Positions 1-9,548 are shown, counted from the first letter of the stretch. The stretch: DNA of 56,320 nucleotides from Clostridia bacterium (GCA_900759475.1 CAAEVK010000038.1:1-56320), one strand, 5' to 3'. Notes: generated by a model not told the origin, from the letters alone. Numbers and translations: made by a program.

Positions 1-835
1 AATTTTCAAAAAAATAAAAAAATAGAAAAAGAACAAAATAAAATAAAAAATCAAATTATTTTATTAGAAGGAAATAAAATAATGAAAGAAAAAGAAAATA
101 AAGAATTAAAAAATAAATTAAAAAATAAATTAGAAAAAAATAAAACACTTTTACAAATAGAATTTGGAAAAGAAGGAATAGAAGATATATATGATAAATC
201 ATTAGAAAATTTAAATAAAATATTAGAAAAAACAGAAAATCAATTTAGAAATATTATTTTAAAAATACAACAACTAGAATTAGAAAAAAGAAATATTATA
301 CCTTTATTAAATCAAGAAGCAGAAATAGAAGAACAAATTATTAATTTAGAAAATGAAAAACAAAGTTTAGTTATATTAGGAAATGCAATTCAAATTGCTA
401 AAAATACTCTAGAAGATGCGTATAATATAATGAAAAATAATGTAACACCAGAATTTATAAAACAATTAAATCAAATTGTAAGTATTATATCAAATCAAAA
501 ATATAACAATGTTAAATTTAATAATACAGATGGACTAACAATAGAAAATAAAGAGCGGACAATATATTCCTATTTATTTATTAAGCATAGGAACAATTAA
601 TCAAATTTATTTTTCATTACGATTAGCAACATTACAACAATTAACAACAGAGAAAATGCCCATCATATTAGATGAAGCTTTTGCATATTATGATAACGAA
701 AGACTAAAAAATATTTTACAATATTTACATGAACAATATGCAAACAATCAAATTATTATTTTAACATGCAGTAATAGAGAAAAAGAAATTTTAGAAGATT
801 TAAAAATACCATATTGTTCTGTAAATTTAGATTAA
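1..835 (+). CDS. SMC/Rad50-like (YhaN/SbcC type) ATPase, C-terminal part, with +1 frameshift at CGG
   Basis: The gene is open from the left edge, so its N-terminus is missing. The visible part begins with a lysine/glutamate-rich coiled coil (to about position 500). The ATPase end follows after an in-frame CGG at 556-558. In the zero frame translation would stop at 598-600. Skipping the C gives G-Q-Y-I-P and a good ABC signature (LSIGTINQIYFSLRLA), then Walker B (PIILDEAF) and a D-loop, ending at TAA 833-835. The signature and Walker B resemble YhaN/SbcC-type DNA-repair ATPases, which work with an Mre11/SbcD-like nuclease; any such partner would lie upstream, outside the window. Assignment to the ATPase superfamily is firm; the exact subfamily is inferred. 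Confidence 0.8.
556..559 (+). other. CGGA +1 frameshift site in ATPase gene
   Basis: Zero-frame GAG CGG ACA becomes GAG (C) GGA CAA, giving E-G-Q. The ABC signature and Walker B lie only in the new frame. Confidence 0.85.
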
Positions 836-942
836 ACCATACGGAAGATAATCTTTTAACAAAAACATAAGGAAAATAGACTTAATAGAAGAAAAAAAGA
901 GCAAAACTAATCACAAACAAGAAAAATAAAAGAATAATCTCT

Positions 943-971
943 TTGAGCAAAAAAAATAAATAAGATAAAAT
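943..971 (+). promoter_or_regulatory. Predicted sigma-A promoter for the M23 peptidase gene
   Basis: TTGAGC (943-948), 17-base spacer, TAAAAT (966-971), located 37 bases before the gene start. By eye only; the -35 box is imperfect. Confidence 0.45.
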
Positions 972-1008
972 AATAACAGTTTTGAAGGAAAAAAGGAGCT
1001 AAAAAAAT

Positions 1009-1992
1009 ATGATGAAAAAGTTATTAATTCATATTAGAACATCACTTAAGTTCGTATCATTAGTAGCTATTTCAATTGTACTAATTGTTGCAGCAATAAT
1101 ATTTATTTACCAACCAATGTATAGTGTTACTTTAAATGGAGAATTTATTGGATATACAGAAAACAAAAGTGTATTGCAAGACAGAATTAATCAGTATATT
1201 AAATTGGGAGATGGAGAACACATTGCTTTTGTTCAAATTGATACATTACCAGAGTACAAATTATGTTTATTAAAAAAAGACAATAAATCTAATGATGAAG
1301 AAATTTTTGAGAAAGTAAAGTCTATGGGAACAGCTTATTATAAATACTACGCAATTACAGAAAGTGCAGTAGAAAAATTATATGTTTCTTCACAAGAAGA
1401 AGCCCAGGAAGCAATTGACGAATTAAAAGAAAAAAATAGTAGCAACAAAGAAACTCTAGCATATGTGGAAAAGTATAGTACTAATTTAGTAGAATTAGTT
1501 GATACACAAACTGCTGTTTCTAAATTATACGTAAAACCAATTGTAGTAAATACTTCGAAATATGCTTCAACAGGATATGCTAATACAAGTCAAACAGTTA
1601 ATACAGGCAAAAAAATTAGCATAGGTGTTAATTTAATAAGACCTGTTTCAGGAACGATTACCTCAAGATTTGGAAGTAGAGGAAGAGGAACACACACTGG
1701 TCTTGATATTGCGGCTTCTAGAGGAACACCAATTAAAGCGGCAGCAGCAGGAACAGTTACATATTCAGGAACAAAAGGTTCTTATGGAAATTTAGTGATT
1801 ATTACTCATGCAGATGGAACACAAACATATTATGCACATTGTAATACATTAAATGTAACAGCAGGGCAAAAAGTAAGCCAAGGGCAGTTAATTGCAACTG
1901 TAGGATCAACTGGAAATTCAACAGGTCCACACTTACATTTAGAGATTAGAGTAAATGGGGTAGCACAAAACCCACAAAATTACTTATATTAA
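1009..1992 (+). CDS. M23-family zinc metallopeptidase (membrane-anchored peptidoglycan hydrolase)
   Basis: The 327-residue protein has one N-terminal membrane segment (about residues 15-35), a roughly 150-residue extracellular stalk and a C-terminal LytM/peptidase M23 domain (about 210-327). Zinc ligands are visible as the H and D of THTGLD and as HLHLE near the end. Family members cut peptide cross-links of the cell wall or act as regulators or spore-coat-facing factors; the catalytic residues here look complete, so an active endopeptidase is likely. A ribosome binding site (AAGGAG) precedes the ATG at 1009. An alternative start is the next codon, ATG at 1012. The gene stands alone between a predicted promoter and a strong terminator. 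Confidence 0.9.
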   Translation: MMKKLLIHIRTSLKFVSLVAISIVLIVAAIIFIYQPMYSVTLNGEFIGYTENKSVLQDRINQYIKLGDGEHIAFVQIDTLPEYKLCLLKKDNKSNDEEIFEKVKSMGTAYYKYYAITESAVEKLYVSSQEEAQEAIDELKEKNSSNKETLAYVEKYSTNLVELVDTQTAVSKLYVKPIVVNTSKYASTGYANTSQTVNTGKKISIGVNLIRPVSGTITSRFGSRGRGTHTGLDIAASRGTPIKAAAAGTVTYSGTKGSYGNLVIITHADGTQTYYAHCNTLNVTAGQKVSQGQLIATVGSTGNSTGPHLHLEIRVNGVAQNPQNYLY

Positions 1993-2005
1993 AAATAAAA
2001 AACAA

Positions 2006-2038
2006 AAAAACCAAGGAGAATAAAGTTCCTTGGTTTTT
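2006..2038. terminator. Bidirectional intrinsic terminator
   Basis: A 12-bp stem (2006-2017 with 2027-2038, core CCAAGGA/TCCTTGG) is flanked by A-run and T-run. It separates the convergent M23 gene and mecA-like gene and can serve both. Confidence 0.85.
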
Positions 2039-2042
2039 AAAA

Positions 2043-2663
2043 TTATAGCACAAATTTATCAATAAGCATATCTATTGCATGATGAGGCATAATAACAGTT
2101 CCAAATTCTTTTAGTTTTTTTTCGAATAGATTAGAATTATGAACATATTTTCCAAATTCTGAAAAAATAGCAGAAATGTTTTTTAAAGTTTGACTATCTA
2201 AATAAATATTGGTAAAGACTAAGTAATAAGTGTTGTAATAATATAATGAAATATTGTTAAATAAAGAAATTATTTCATTAAAGTGTTCATTATGTTTTAT
2301 GAATTCACATAATAAACAAAGATTATCAAAATCATCAAATTGATAAACTAAAACAGGACAAGCTGTATTAACTAATTTTCTTTTTATATGTACCTTTTTA
2401 TGTAATTCATCATTATGCTCTAATAATCTGGTGATTGTTAATATAAAATGACCAGTTTGTGTAGCCACAGCTTCTATGGATAATTTATAATTTTTTGTAA
2501 CAAAACCAATTTCTTTTTCTACTTTATCTAACATTTCTAAAAATAAATGTTGTGTTTCTGGAGAATTAGCCATAAAAGAATGAAAATCAATATTTTTAGA
2601 CTCTAAATCTTCCAAATTTAAAGTAATTCTTATTTTATCTTCTGTTAATTTTTCTATTTTCAC
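2043..2663 (-). CDS. mecA: MecA-family adaptor protein
   Basis: 206 residues. The N-terminal half has the MecA pattern (KIEKLTEDKIRITL, then GFVTKNYKLSIEA), and the C-terminal domain keeps the adaptor fold length. In Bacilli MecA delivers substrates such as ComK to the ClpC AAA+ protease and regulates its assembly; in clostridia the homologue's substrates are poorly known. The GTG at 2663 is chosen over the TTG at 2666 because GGAGG (2670-2674) is 6 bases from GTG but only 3 from TTG. It is monocistronic and divergent from the DUF4321/radC operon. Confidence 0.85.
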   Translation of the reverse strand: MKIEKLTEDKIRITLNLEDLESKNIDFHSFMANSPETQHLFLEMLDKVEKEIGFVTKNYKLSIEAVATQTGHFILTITRLLEHNDELHKKVHIKRKLVNTACPVLVYQFDDFDNLCLLCEFIKHNEHFNEIISLFNNISLYYYNTYYLVFTNIYLDSQTLKNISAIFSEFGKYVHNSNLFEKKLKEFGTVIMPHHAIDMLIDKFVL

Positions 2664-2794
2664 CAAAAGCCTCCATCCGAGTAATTAAACTCTCAATAAA
2701 TATTTAATTAAATACCTTATCATTATTATACTATGAAATTATTAAAAAAGAAATAATAAAAATATGGAAAAAACGAATAATATTTTTATGCTAC

Positions 2795-2823
2795 TTGAAA
2801 TATTTACAAAATCAATATATAAT
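2795..2823 (+). promoter_or_regulatory. Sigma-A promoter of the DUF4321-radC-mre operon
   Basis: TTGAAA (2795-2800), exactly 17 bases, TATAAT (2818-2823), 33 bases before the first gene. Close to consensus. Confidence 0.75.
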
Positions 2824-2855
2824 AAGAAAAAAATAAAAGCAAAGTAGGAGGACAT

Positions 2856-3113
2856 ATGGCAACAAGAGATAAAAATATATGGATTTTATTAGTTTTTTTA
2901 TTATCTGGATTAGTGTTAGGAGGATTGTTGGGAGAAATTGCAAAACAAGTTGATTTCTTATGGTGGCTATCTTATGGACAAGAATTTGGTTTAGCAAATC
3001 CTATAACATTAAATTTAAGTGTTATTAGTATTACATTTGGGCTAATGTTTAAAATAAATATTGCAAGTATTATAGGAATGGCAATAGCAATATTTATTTA
3101 TAGGAAAGTTTAA
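2856..3113 (+). CDS. DUF4321 family small membrane protein
   Basis: 85 residues with two predicted membrane helices (about 8-25 and 55-80). The LSGLVLGGLLGE start and the overall pattern match DUF4321 proteins, which in clostridia commonly stand just before radC and mreB. The function is unknown. AGGAGG lies 6-8 bases before the ATG. It begins an operon that continues through radC into the cell-shape genes, so a role at the envelope is plausible but only by context. Confidence 0.8.
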   Translation: MATRDKNIWILLVFLLSGLVLGGLLGEIAKQVDFLWWLSYGQEFGLANPITLNLSVISITFGLMFKINIASIIGMAIAIFIYRKV

Positions 3114-3161
3114 TTTTCATAGGGGGCAATTTCAAAAATTTTATTAAGAGGTGAAAATAAA

Positions 3162-3845
3162 ATGAGAATGAAAGAACTCCCTATTAGTGAAAGACCATAT
3201 GAAAAATTAGAAATGTATGGAGAAAAGAGTCTATCTAATTCTGAACTTTTAGCAATTATTATTAAAACTGGTACAAAAGAAGAAACCTCTGTTGGATTAG
3301 CACAAAAAGTTTTAAATTTAAGTGGAAATGATGATACACAAGATTTAAGATTTTTGCAAGACATATCATTAGCTGATTTTGCTAAAATAAAAGGGATTGG
3401 AAAGGTAAAAGCTATTCAATTAAAGGCAGTTTGCGAATTAGCTAAAAGAATGGCAAGACCGGTAAAAAAATTAAAAGTAAGAATAAAATCGGGACAAGAT
3501 GTGGCTAATCTATTAATGGAAGAAATGAGGTATGAAAAAAGAGAAATAGCAAAAATAATAGCTTTAAATGCAAAAAACATAGTATTAAAAGTAATAGATA
3601 TTTCTTATGGTGGGAATAATTTTGCTATGTTAGAACCAAAAGAAATATTATTAGAAGCAATTAAATGTAATGCTCCTAGAATTATACTAGTACATAACCA
3701 TCCAAGTGGGGATCCAACACCAAGCCAATCAGATTATCGTGCAACAGATAGAATATATGAATGCACACAAATGCTAGGAATAGAACTTCTAGACCATATT
3801 ATCATAGGAGACGGGACATATGAAAGTATGATAAAAAACAAATGA
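3162..3845 (+). CDS. radC: RadC family protein (JAB/MPN domain)
   Basis: 227 residues, normal for the family. Residues about 1-85 form a helix-hairpin-helix region (KIKGIGKVKA), and residues about 100-227 form the RadC MPN/JAMM metal-binding domain with the complete HNHPSGDPTPSQSD motif. The historic DNA-repair role is disputed and the biochemical activity is unknown. It sits between the DUF4321 gene and mreB, the usual firmicute arrangement. GAGGTG precedes the ATG; a second ATG two codons later is a possible alternative start. Confidence 0.92.
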   Translation: MRMKELPISERPYEKLEMYGEKSLSNSELLAIIIKTGTKEETSVGLAQKVLNLSGNDDTQDLRFLQDISLADFAKIKGIGKVKAIQLKAVCELAKRMARPVKKLKVRIKSGQDVANLLMEEMRYEKREIAKIIALNAKNIVLKVIDISYGGNNFAMLEPKEILLEAIKCNAPRIILVHNHPSGDPTPSQSDYRATDRIYECTQMLGIELLDHIIIGDGTYESMIKNK

Positions 3846-3889
3846 AAACTTATCAAAAATATTTAACTAAGAAAGGAATGGAAGTTTAA

Positions 3890-4921
3890 ATGAGACTTTT
3901 AAATTTTGGAGGAAAAGATATTGGAATTGATTTAGGGACAGCTAATATTTTAGTGACACTAAAAGGAAAGGGAATTGTATTAAAAGAGCCTTCTGTTGTG
4001 GCAATTGATAGAAGAAGTGGTACTATTTTAGCAACAGGACATGAGGCAAAAGAAATGTTGGGAAGAACGCCAGACCAAATTAAAGCAGTAAGGCCTTTAA
4101 AAGATGGTGTAATTGCAGACTTTACAGCAACACAATTAATGTTAAAAAATATTTTAATGAAGGTATGTCAAAGATATAATGCAGGCAGACCAAGAGTTGT
4201 TGTTGGAGTTCCCTCAGGGATAACAGAAGTAGAAGAAAGAGCAGTAGAAGAAGCTGTTATGCAAGCAGGAGCAAGGGAAGTATATTTAATTGAAGAGCCT
4301 ATGGCAGCAGCAATTGGTGCATCTTTAGAAGTAGCAGAACCAAGTGGTAGTATTATTGTTGACATTGGAGGAGGAACAACAGAAGTTGCTGTTATTTCAT
4401 TAGGGGGAATTGTTATTAGTCATTCTTTGCGAATTGCAGGAGATGAACTAGATGAAGATATTGTTAATTATATAAAAAGAGAAATGAATTTAGCAATAGG
4501 TGAAACAACTGCGGAAGAAATAAAACAACAAATTGGCTGTGCAATGCCATTAATGACAGAAATGTCTATGGAAATAAGAGGAAGAGATTTAACAAATGGG
4601 CTTCCCAAAAATATAGTAGTAACCTCTAAACAAATAGAAGAGGCATTAAAAGAATCTATTAACGAAATTGTAGAATCAGTAAAAAGTACGCTAGAAAAAA
4701 CACCACCAGAACTTGCTTCAGACATTATGGAAAAAGGAATTGTAATAGCAGGTGGAGGCGCTTTAATCCAAAATATAGATAAATTATTAAGTATTAAAAC
4801 AGGTATGCCAGTTTACATTGCAGAAGATCCTTTAGAATGTGTGGTAAAAGGAACTGGAAAAACACTAGAAGATTTAGAAAGACTAAAAGATGTTTTAATT
4901 AATGCCAGAAAAAGAAAATAA
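3890..4921 (+). CDS. mreB: Rod shape-determining actin homologue MreB
   Basis: 343 residues, full length. Actin-type phosphate loops are visible: IGIDLGTANILV at the N-terminus, DIGGGTTEVAV in the middle and IAGGGALI near residue 285. MreB polymerises under the membrane with ATP and guides the elongasome (MreC, MreD, RodA, PBP2). The ribosome binding site AAAGGA is followed by the ATG at 3890. It is co-directional with mreC and mreD directly downstream. Confidence 0.97.
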   Translation: MRLLNFGGKDIGIDLGTANILVTLKGKGIVLKEPSVVAIDRRSGTILATGHEAKEMLGRTPDQIKAVRPLKDGVIADFTATQLMLKNILMKVCQRYNAGRPRVVVGVPSGITEVEERAVEEAVMQAGAREVYLIEEPMAAAIGASLEVAEPSGSIIVDIGGGTTEVAVISLGGIVISHSLRIAGDELDEDIVNYIKREMNLAIGETTAEEIKQQIGCAMPLMTEMSMEIRGRDLTNGLPKNIVVTSKQIEEALKESINEIVESVKSTLEKTPPELASDIMEKGIVIAGGGALIQNIDKLLSIKTGMPVYIAEDPLECVVKGTGKTLEDLERLKDVLINARKRK

Positions 4922-4963
4922 ATGTAGATATTGTTAATAATTGTTAGAAAGGAATAACCAAAA

Positions 4964-5777
4964 ATGCAAAGAAGAAAAGGCACACATATTGCAGGAATAA
5001 TAATTACAATTGTTTTTCTAATTGGATTAGTAATATTATCAAATATAAATATTGAGAAATTATCACGGAGTAGAAAATGCTTTTTCTACTCTAATTATAC
5101 CTATACAAAATGGATTAACCTATTTGAAAAATAAATTAGAAGGAAACAATGATTTCTTTTCTGATATTAATAATTTAAAAACAGAAAATGAAGAATTAAA
5201 ACAAAAAAACAATGAGTTAGAACAAAGATTAAGAGAATTTGAAATTTTAAAGGCAGAAAATGCAACCTTAAAAGAGTATATGAAAATGACAGAGAAATAT
5301 CCAGAATATAGCACTGTACCAGCTTATATTATTCAAAAAGATATTAGTAATTTTAGTAGCACAATTGTTATTAATATAGGGAGTGAAGACGGAATAGAGC
5401 CTAATATGACAGTTATATCAGAAGCTGGATTAGTAGGACATGTTATATCAGTAACAGAGCATACAGCAAAAGTGCAAACAATTATTGATTCAGCAAGTAG
5501 TGTTAGTGGTGTTGTAAGTACATCAAGAGAAGGATTACTTTTAAAAGGACAATTAGATTCAAAGCGAGAATTAAAAGCAACCTATATTCCTACGGAAACA
5601 AGTTTAGTACAAGCAGATACAGTAGAGACTTCTGGAATGGGAGGAATATACGAAAAAGGAATTTTGATTGGATATATTAAAGAAATAGTTAATACAAAAA
5701 ATGTTACAGATAGATATGCTATTATAGAAACAGCTGTAGATTTTGAAAAAATAGAAACTGTTTTAGTTATTCAATAA
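4964..5777 (+). CDS. mreC: Rod shape-determining protein MreC, read through a CGG +1 frameshift
   Basis: The gene starts at ATG 4964 (AGAAAGGA upstream), encoding a short cytoplasmic tail and one membrane helix (IITIVFLIGLVIL). An in-frame CGG at 5066-5068 follows codon 34. Skipping C restores G-V-E-N-A-F-S-T-L and the rest of MreC: a coiled coil (about residues 60-95) and the periplasmic-type beta-barrel domains (GSEDGIEPNMTV, then GLVGHVI). Total about 270 residues, normal for MreC. In the zero frame the product would lack everything but the anchor. MreC couples MreB to PBP2 outside the membrane; an unbroken version should be needed here because all partners are intact. Confidence 0.93.
5066..5069 (+). 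other. CGGA +1 frameshift site in mreC
   Basis: TCA CGG AGT becomes TCA (C) GGA GTA, giving S-G-V (glycine is residue 35), just after the membrane anchor. Confidence 0.88.
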
Positions 5778-5801
5778 CAAATACTATAAGGAGAATACAA
5801 G

Positions 5802-6338
5802 ATGAAAGGAAAAATTTTATCCATATTGCTATCTTTTATTCTATTTTTAATATTGTATTTTTTACAAGCCAATTTTTTTAATTGGTTTACAATTGCTGGA
5901 ATAAAACCAAATTTATTTGTAGTGTTTGTATTATGTACAGGACTATTTGGAGGTAGAATAGTAGGTAGTTTATTAGGCATGATATATGGCATATTGCTAG
6001 ATATATGGATTGGACAAAAAATAGGAATATCTGGAATTTTGTTAGGAATAATAGGCTTTGCTGGAGGCTATTTAGATAAAAATTTTTCAAAAGATAGTAA
6101 ACTAACTATTATTTTAATGAACGTAGGAGCAACTTTGGGATATGAATTTTTACAATATGCAATCAGAGTTATTAGTAATAATATAAATTTAGAATTAATA
6201 GCTTTTTTTAAAATAATTGCTATAGAAATAATTTATAATGGAATATTAATTATTATTTTATACCCTATTATACAAAAATGGGGGTATTATTTAGAAGGAC
6301 AATTTAAAGGAAGAAAAATATTAACACGTTATTTTTAA
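5802..6338 (+). CDS. mreD: Rod shape-determining membrane protein MreD
   Basis: 178 residues, very hydrophobic, with about five membrane helices and the typical glycine-rich GGRIVGSLLGMIYGILLD segment. MreD is the integral membrane member of the elongasome and binds MreC. AAGGAG precedes the ATG by 7 bases. The order mreB-mreC-mreD-mrdA supports the call, since MreD is weakly conserved in sequence. Confidence 0.88.
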   Translation: MKGKILSILLSFILFLILYFLQANFFNWFTIAGIKPNLFVVFVLCTGLFGGRIVGSLLGMIYGILLDIWIGQKIGISGILLGIIGFAGGYLDKNFSKDSKLTIILMNVGATLGYEFLQYAIRVISNNINLELIAFFKIIAIEIIYNGILIIILYPIIQKWGYYLEGQFKGRKILTRYF

Positions 6339-6390
6339 AAAAATCTAAAGGAAAAATTATGTCATAAAATAGGAGGTGAATGATTAACTA

Positions 6391-8445
6391 TTGGAGAGAA
6401 ATAAATTAAGATTTAATATCATAACTCTAATTGTATATTTATGTGGTGTTATATTGCTTTTACAATTATTTAATCTTCAGATTATTCATGGACAAGAATA
6501 TAGAGAACAATCAGACACAAGATTAACAAGACAAACTACTCTTTTAGCAGCAAGAGGGGAAATTTTAGATAGAACAGGAACCGTCTTAGCTACTAATACT
6601 GTTTCTGTATCTTTAGAACTCTATAAAACTAAAATAGATGATGAAACATTAAATACAGCAATATTAAATATGATAAATGTGCTTGAAAAAAATGGTGATA
6701 AATATATAGATAAATTTCCTATAAAAATTAATCCTTTTGAATATACCATTACAGATGACGCATTAAAAAAATTTAAAAATACTTATAAAATTAATGAAAA
6801 TGCTACAGCAGAAGAAGCATTTTATCAATTAAAAAACAAATATAAAATTACACAAGAAAATATAGAAGATATTAGAAAAATATTAATAGTTAGATATTCT
6901 ATTTCTGAAAATGGTTATAGTTCAACAAAGCCAATTGAAATTGCAAATGGAATTAGTAATGCAAGTATTAATGAGTTAGGAGAAAGAAGTGCAGATTTTC
7001 CAGGAATTAATATTTTACAAAAACCAATCAGAAATTATTTGCTAGGAAGTTTAGCATCTCATGTTTTAGGTTATGTTGGAAAAATAGAACAAAAAGAGCT
7101 AGAAAAAGAAGAATATAGTGATTATTCTATGAATGATTATATTGGAAAAACCGGTTTAGAATATACTTTTGAAAAATATTTAAGAGGAACAAATGGGGAA
7201 AAACAAATTGATATGGATGTTAATGGTATTGCAACAGGCGAATATATTACAAAAGAAGCAATAGCTGGTTCTAATATTGTTTTAACAATAGACGCTAATT
7301 TACAAAAAATTACAGAAGATGCCTTGAAAGCAAATATTGAAAAAATAAAATCAGGAGGATTTGGAAGTGCTTCTAATGCAAAAGGAGGAGTAGCAGTTGT
7401 AATGAATGTAAAAAGCGGAGAGATTTTAGCATTAGCAAGTTATCCAGATTATGAACCACAACTATTAGTAGAAGGTATTAGCAGTCAAAAGTGGAATGAA
7501 TATTTAGCAAACAATGCTTTATTTAATAGAGCAGTACAAGGAGCATATGCACCAGGTTCTATTTTCAAAATGGTAACAGCAATTGCGGGGTTAGAAACAG
7601 GGGTAATTACTACTACAGAAGAAATCAATGATACAGGGATTTATAAAGAATATAAAGATTACCAACCAAGATGTTGGATATATAATTCAAGAGGTTATGG
7701 ACATGGTAGACTAAATGTGGGAGAAGCCATTGAAAATTCTTGTAACTATTTCTTTTATGAAGTATGTAAACGAATGGGAATAGACAATTTGGAGAAATAT
7801 GGAAAATACTTCAAATTAGGAGAAAAAACAGGAATAGAATTACCAGGAGAAACGTCAGGAACATTGGCAAGTAAAGAAAATACCAAATATACAGGCGATG
7901 TACTTATGTCTGGAATTGGGCAAGGAGCAAATAATTTTTCACCAATTCAAATTGCTCGATATATTAGCATATTGGTAAATGGAAATAAAAATATAAAGCC
8001 AACTTTAATTAGAAGCATTATTAATGCTGATGGAACAGAAGTAGGAACAGAAGAAATTAATCAATATGTAAACGAAAAATTGGGAATAACAGAAGAAGAA
8101 AATGATATTACATTAAATTCAGAAAATGTAAAAGCAGTTTTAGATGGAATGAAATCTGTTACAGAAGATGGTACTGCTTCTAGTGTTTTTAGAAATTTTG
8201 AAATAGCAGTAGGTGGAAAAACGGGTTCTACAGAAAGCAATACAGGTGATGTTAATGCCTGGTTTACAGGAGTAGCACCATTTGAAGATCCTGAAATTGC
8301 AGTGATTGTATTAGTAGAAAATGGAGCACATGGATATTATACAGCAGAAGTTGCCAGAGAAATCATTAAAGAATATTTTGGAATGAATGTTAGTGGTGTA
8401 AAAGAAAATATGTTGGCAACTCCTCTAACAGAAGAAATGAGATAA
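6391..8445 (+). CDS. mrdA: Penicillin-binding protein 2 (elongasome transpeptidase)
   Basis: 684 residues: an N-terminal membrane anchor (about 10-30), a PBP dimerisation/pedestal domain (about 55-240) and a transpeptidase domain with all three active-site motifs: SIFK (catalytic serine, after APG), SCN, and KTGS. It cross-links peptidoglycan during lateral wall growth together with a RodA glycosyltransferase, which is not in this window. The start is TTG at 6391; AGGAGGTGA lies 11 bases upstream, and the nearer ATG at 6380 leads to a stop after nine codons in another frame, so TTG is preferred. Confidence 0.95.
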   Translation: MERNKLRFNIITLIVYLCGVILLLQLFNLQIIHGQEYREQSDTRLTRQTTLLAARGEILDRTGTVLATNTVSVSLELYKTKIDDETLNTAILNMINVLEKNGDKYIDKFPIKINPFEYTITDDALKKFKNTYKINENATAEEAFYQLKNKYKITQENIEDIRKILIVRYSISENGYSSTKPIEIANGISNASINELGERSADFPGINILQKPIRNYLLGSLASHVLGYVGKIEQKELEKEEYSDYSMNDYIGKTGLEYTFEKYLRGTNGEKQIDMDVNGIATGEYITKEAIAGSNIVLTIDANLQKITEDALKANIEKIKSGGFGSASNAKGGVAVVMNVKSGEILALASYPDYEPQLLVEGISSQKWNEYLANNALFNRAVQGAYAPGSIFKMVTAIAGLETGVITTTEEINDTGIYKEYKDYQPRCWIYNSRGYGHGRLNVGEAIENSCNYFFYEVCKRMGIDNLEKYGKYFKLGEKTGIELPGETSGTLASKENTKYTGDVLMSGIGQGANNFSPIQIARYISILVNGNKNIKPTLIRSIINADGTEVGTEEINQYVNEKLGITEEENDITLNSENVKAVLDGMKSVTEDGTASSVFRNFEIAVGGKTGSTESNTGDVNAWFTGVAPFEDPEIAVIVLVENGAHGYYTAEVAREIIKEYFGMNVSGVKENMLATPLTEEMR

Positions 8446-8493
8446 AAATAAAAAATATATTATAATAAAAGGAAACTTTTGTAGGAGGAAAAT

Positions 8494-9105
8494 ATGAAGG
8501 AATGTATTAGCATTAATCAAAAGACAGATAAAATAATTATTAAAATAAGTGAAACAGAAGAATATAAAGAAATAATAGCTACTATTAAAAATAGAATTAG
8601 TCAATTAAAAAAAATGTATCAAAATGAAAAAACACCAATACTTGTTATGGGAAGGGTATTAACTAAAAAAGAAATGGAAGAAATAAAAACAATAATCCAT
8701 GATACAATTCCAGTAGAAGTAAAATTTGATAGTCCTACGGAATTAGGACTACATGGAATAAGAAGAACATTTGAAAAAGAAATAGAAAATTCAGACACAA
8801 AATTTTTAAAAGGTTCTTTACGTTCTGGACAAAAAGTAGAGTATGAAGGTAGCATTGTTTTAATGGGAGATTTAAATGCAGGAGCAGAAATTATGGCAGG
8901 AGACAATATTGCAGTAATTGGAAATTTGCGCGGATTAGCACATGCAGGAGCAAATGGGAATAAAAAAGCAGTTATTGCTGCAGAAAGTATTGAAACTCCA
9001 CAAATAAGAATTGCTAATATAATTAAAGAAATTGAAAAAAAAGAAGATGATACAGCAAAAAAGAAATTTGCTTATGTAGAAGAAGATAAAATTATATTAG
9101 AATAA
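8494..9105 (+). CDS. minC: Septum site-determining protein MinC
   Basis: 203 residues. The N-terminal domain (about 1-100) binds FtsZ in the family. The C-terminal beta-helix domain (about 105-180) is clear from VLMGDLNAGAEIMAGDNI and NLRGLAHAGANG. MinC inhibits Z-ring assembly away from mid-cell and normally needs MinD for membrane recruitment. Here the operon ends directly after minC at a long terminator, so minD is not adjacent. AGGAGG precedes the ATG. Confidence 0.92.
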   Translation: MKECISINQKTDKIIIKISETEEYKEIIATIKNRISQLKKMYQNEKTPILVMGRVLTKKEMEEIKTIIHDTIPVEVKFDSPTELGLHGIRRTFEKEIENSDTKFLKGSLRSGQKVEYEGSIVLMGDLNAGAEIMAGDNIAVIGNLRGLAHAGANGNKKAVIAAESIETPQIRIANIIKEIEKKEDDTAKKKFAYVEEDKIILE

Positions 9106-9120
9106 AATTAAAAATCAGTT

Positions 9121-9172
9121 AAACCATAGATTGTAATGCTTTATTTTTATAAAGTATTACAATCTATGGTTT
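9121..9172. terminator. Long perfect-type hairpin terminator, probably bidirectional
   Basis: A stem of about 24 bp (9121-9144 with 9149-9172, one mismatch) closes on a four-base loop. It ends the cell-shape operon and lies downstream of the convergent minus-strand pair. Confidence 0.75.
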
Positions 9173-9248
9173 GTTGTTGCTTTATGGTAATAAATATTTT
9201 CTATACAACAAGGTTAAGTTTCCTTGGGCTGTGCCGATGCCACTTTTC

Positions 9249-9548
9249 TTATGATAACAACAATAAAATTAATGCAATATATAAATTAATATCATCTACT
9301 CCTTCACTATATAAAAAGAAAAGTAAACTTATTAATAAAATATCATCAAAATATAATTTTAATCCAAATATTTCAAAAAGAGGATTACTTTCTTTCTCTT
9401 CTTTTTCTTCGCATTTTTCTAAACAGGGAGTTTCTACGGCTTCTTCTTTTTTACATGAAGATAGAAGGGAAGTAGGAGTATAAGAATGCCTTTTAGGATA
9501 CCTTGAGTAATAAAAAGGAAAATGAAAAAAAGGGGGAAAATACATCAT
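9249..9548 (-). CDS. Small conserved clostridial protein, probably membrane associated
   Basis: 99 residues. The N-terminus is aromatic/proline rich, followed by a cysteine- and glutamate-rich linker and a hydrophobic C-terminus (LKLYFDDILLISLLFFLYSEG... LILLLLS). I recognise the tail as a motif of small uncharacterised clostridial proteins that are often next to the gene upstream here. Its ATG overlaps the TGA of that gene (ATGA), so the two are translationally coupled. No function can be assigned. Confidence 0.65.
   Translation of the reverse strand: MMYFPPFFHFPFYYSRYPKRHSYTPTSLLSSCKKEEAVETPCLEKCEEKEEKESNPLFEIFGLKLYFDDILLISLLFFLYSEGVDDINLYIALILLLLS

Noticed and set aside
9136..9483. Plus-strand open frame of 115 codons
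   Set aside because: It overlaps the terminator hairpin and is antisense to the small conserved protein at 9249-9548. Its composition is not protein-like.
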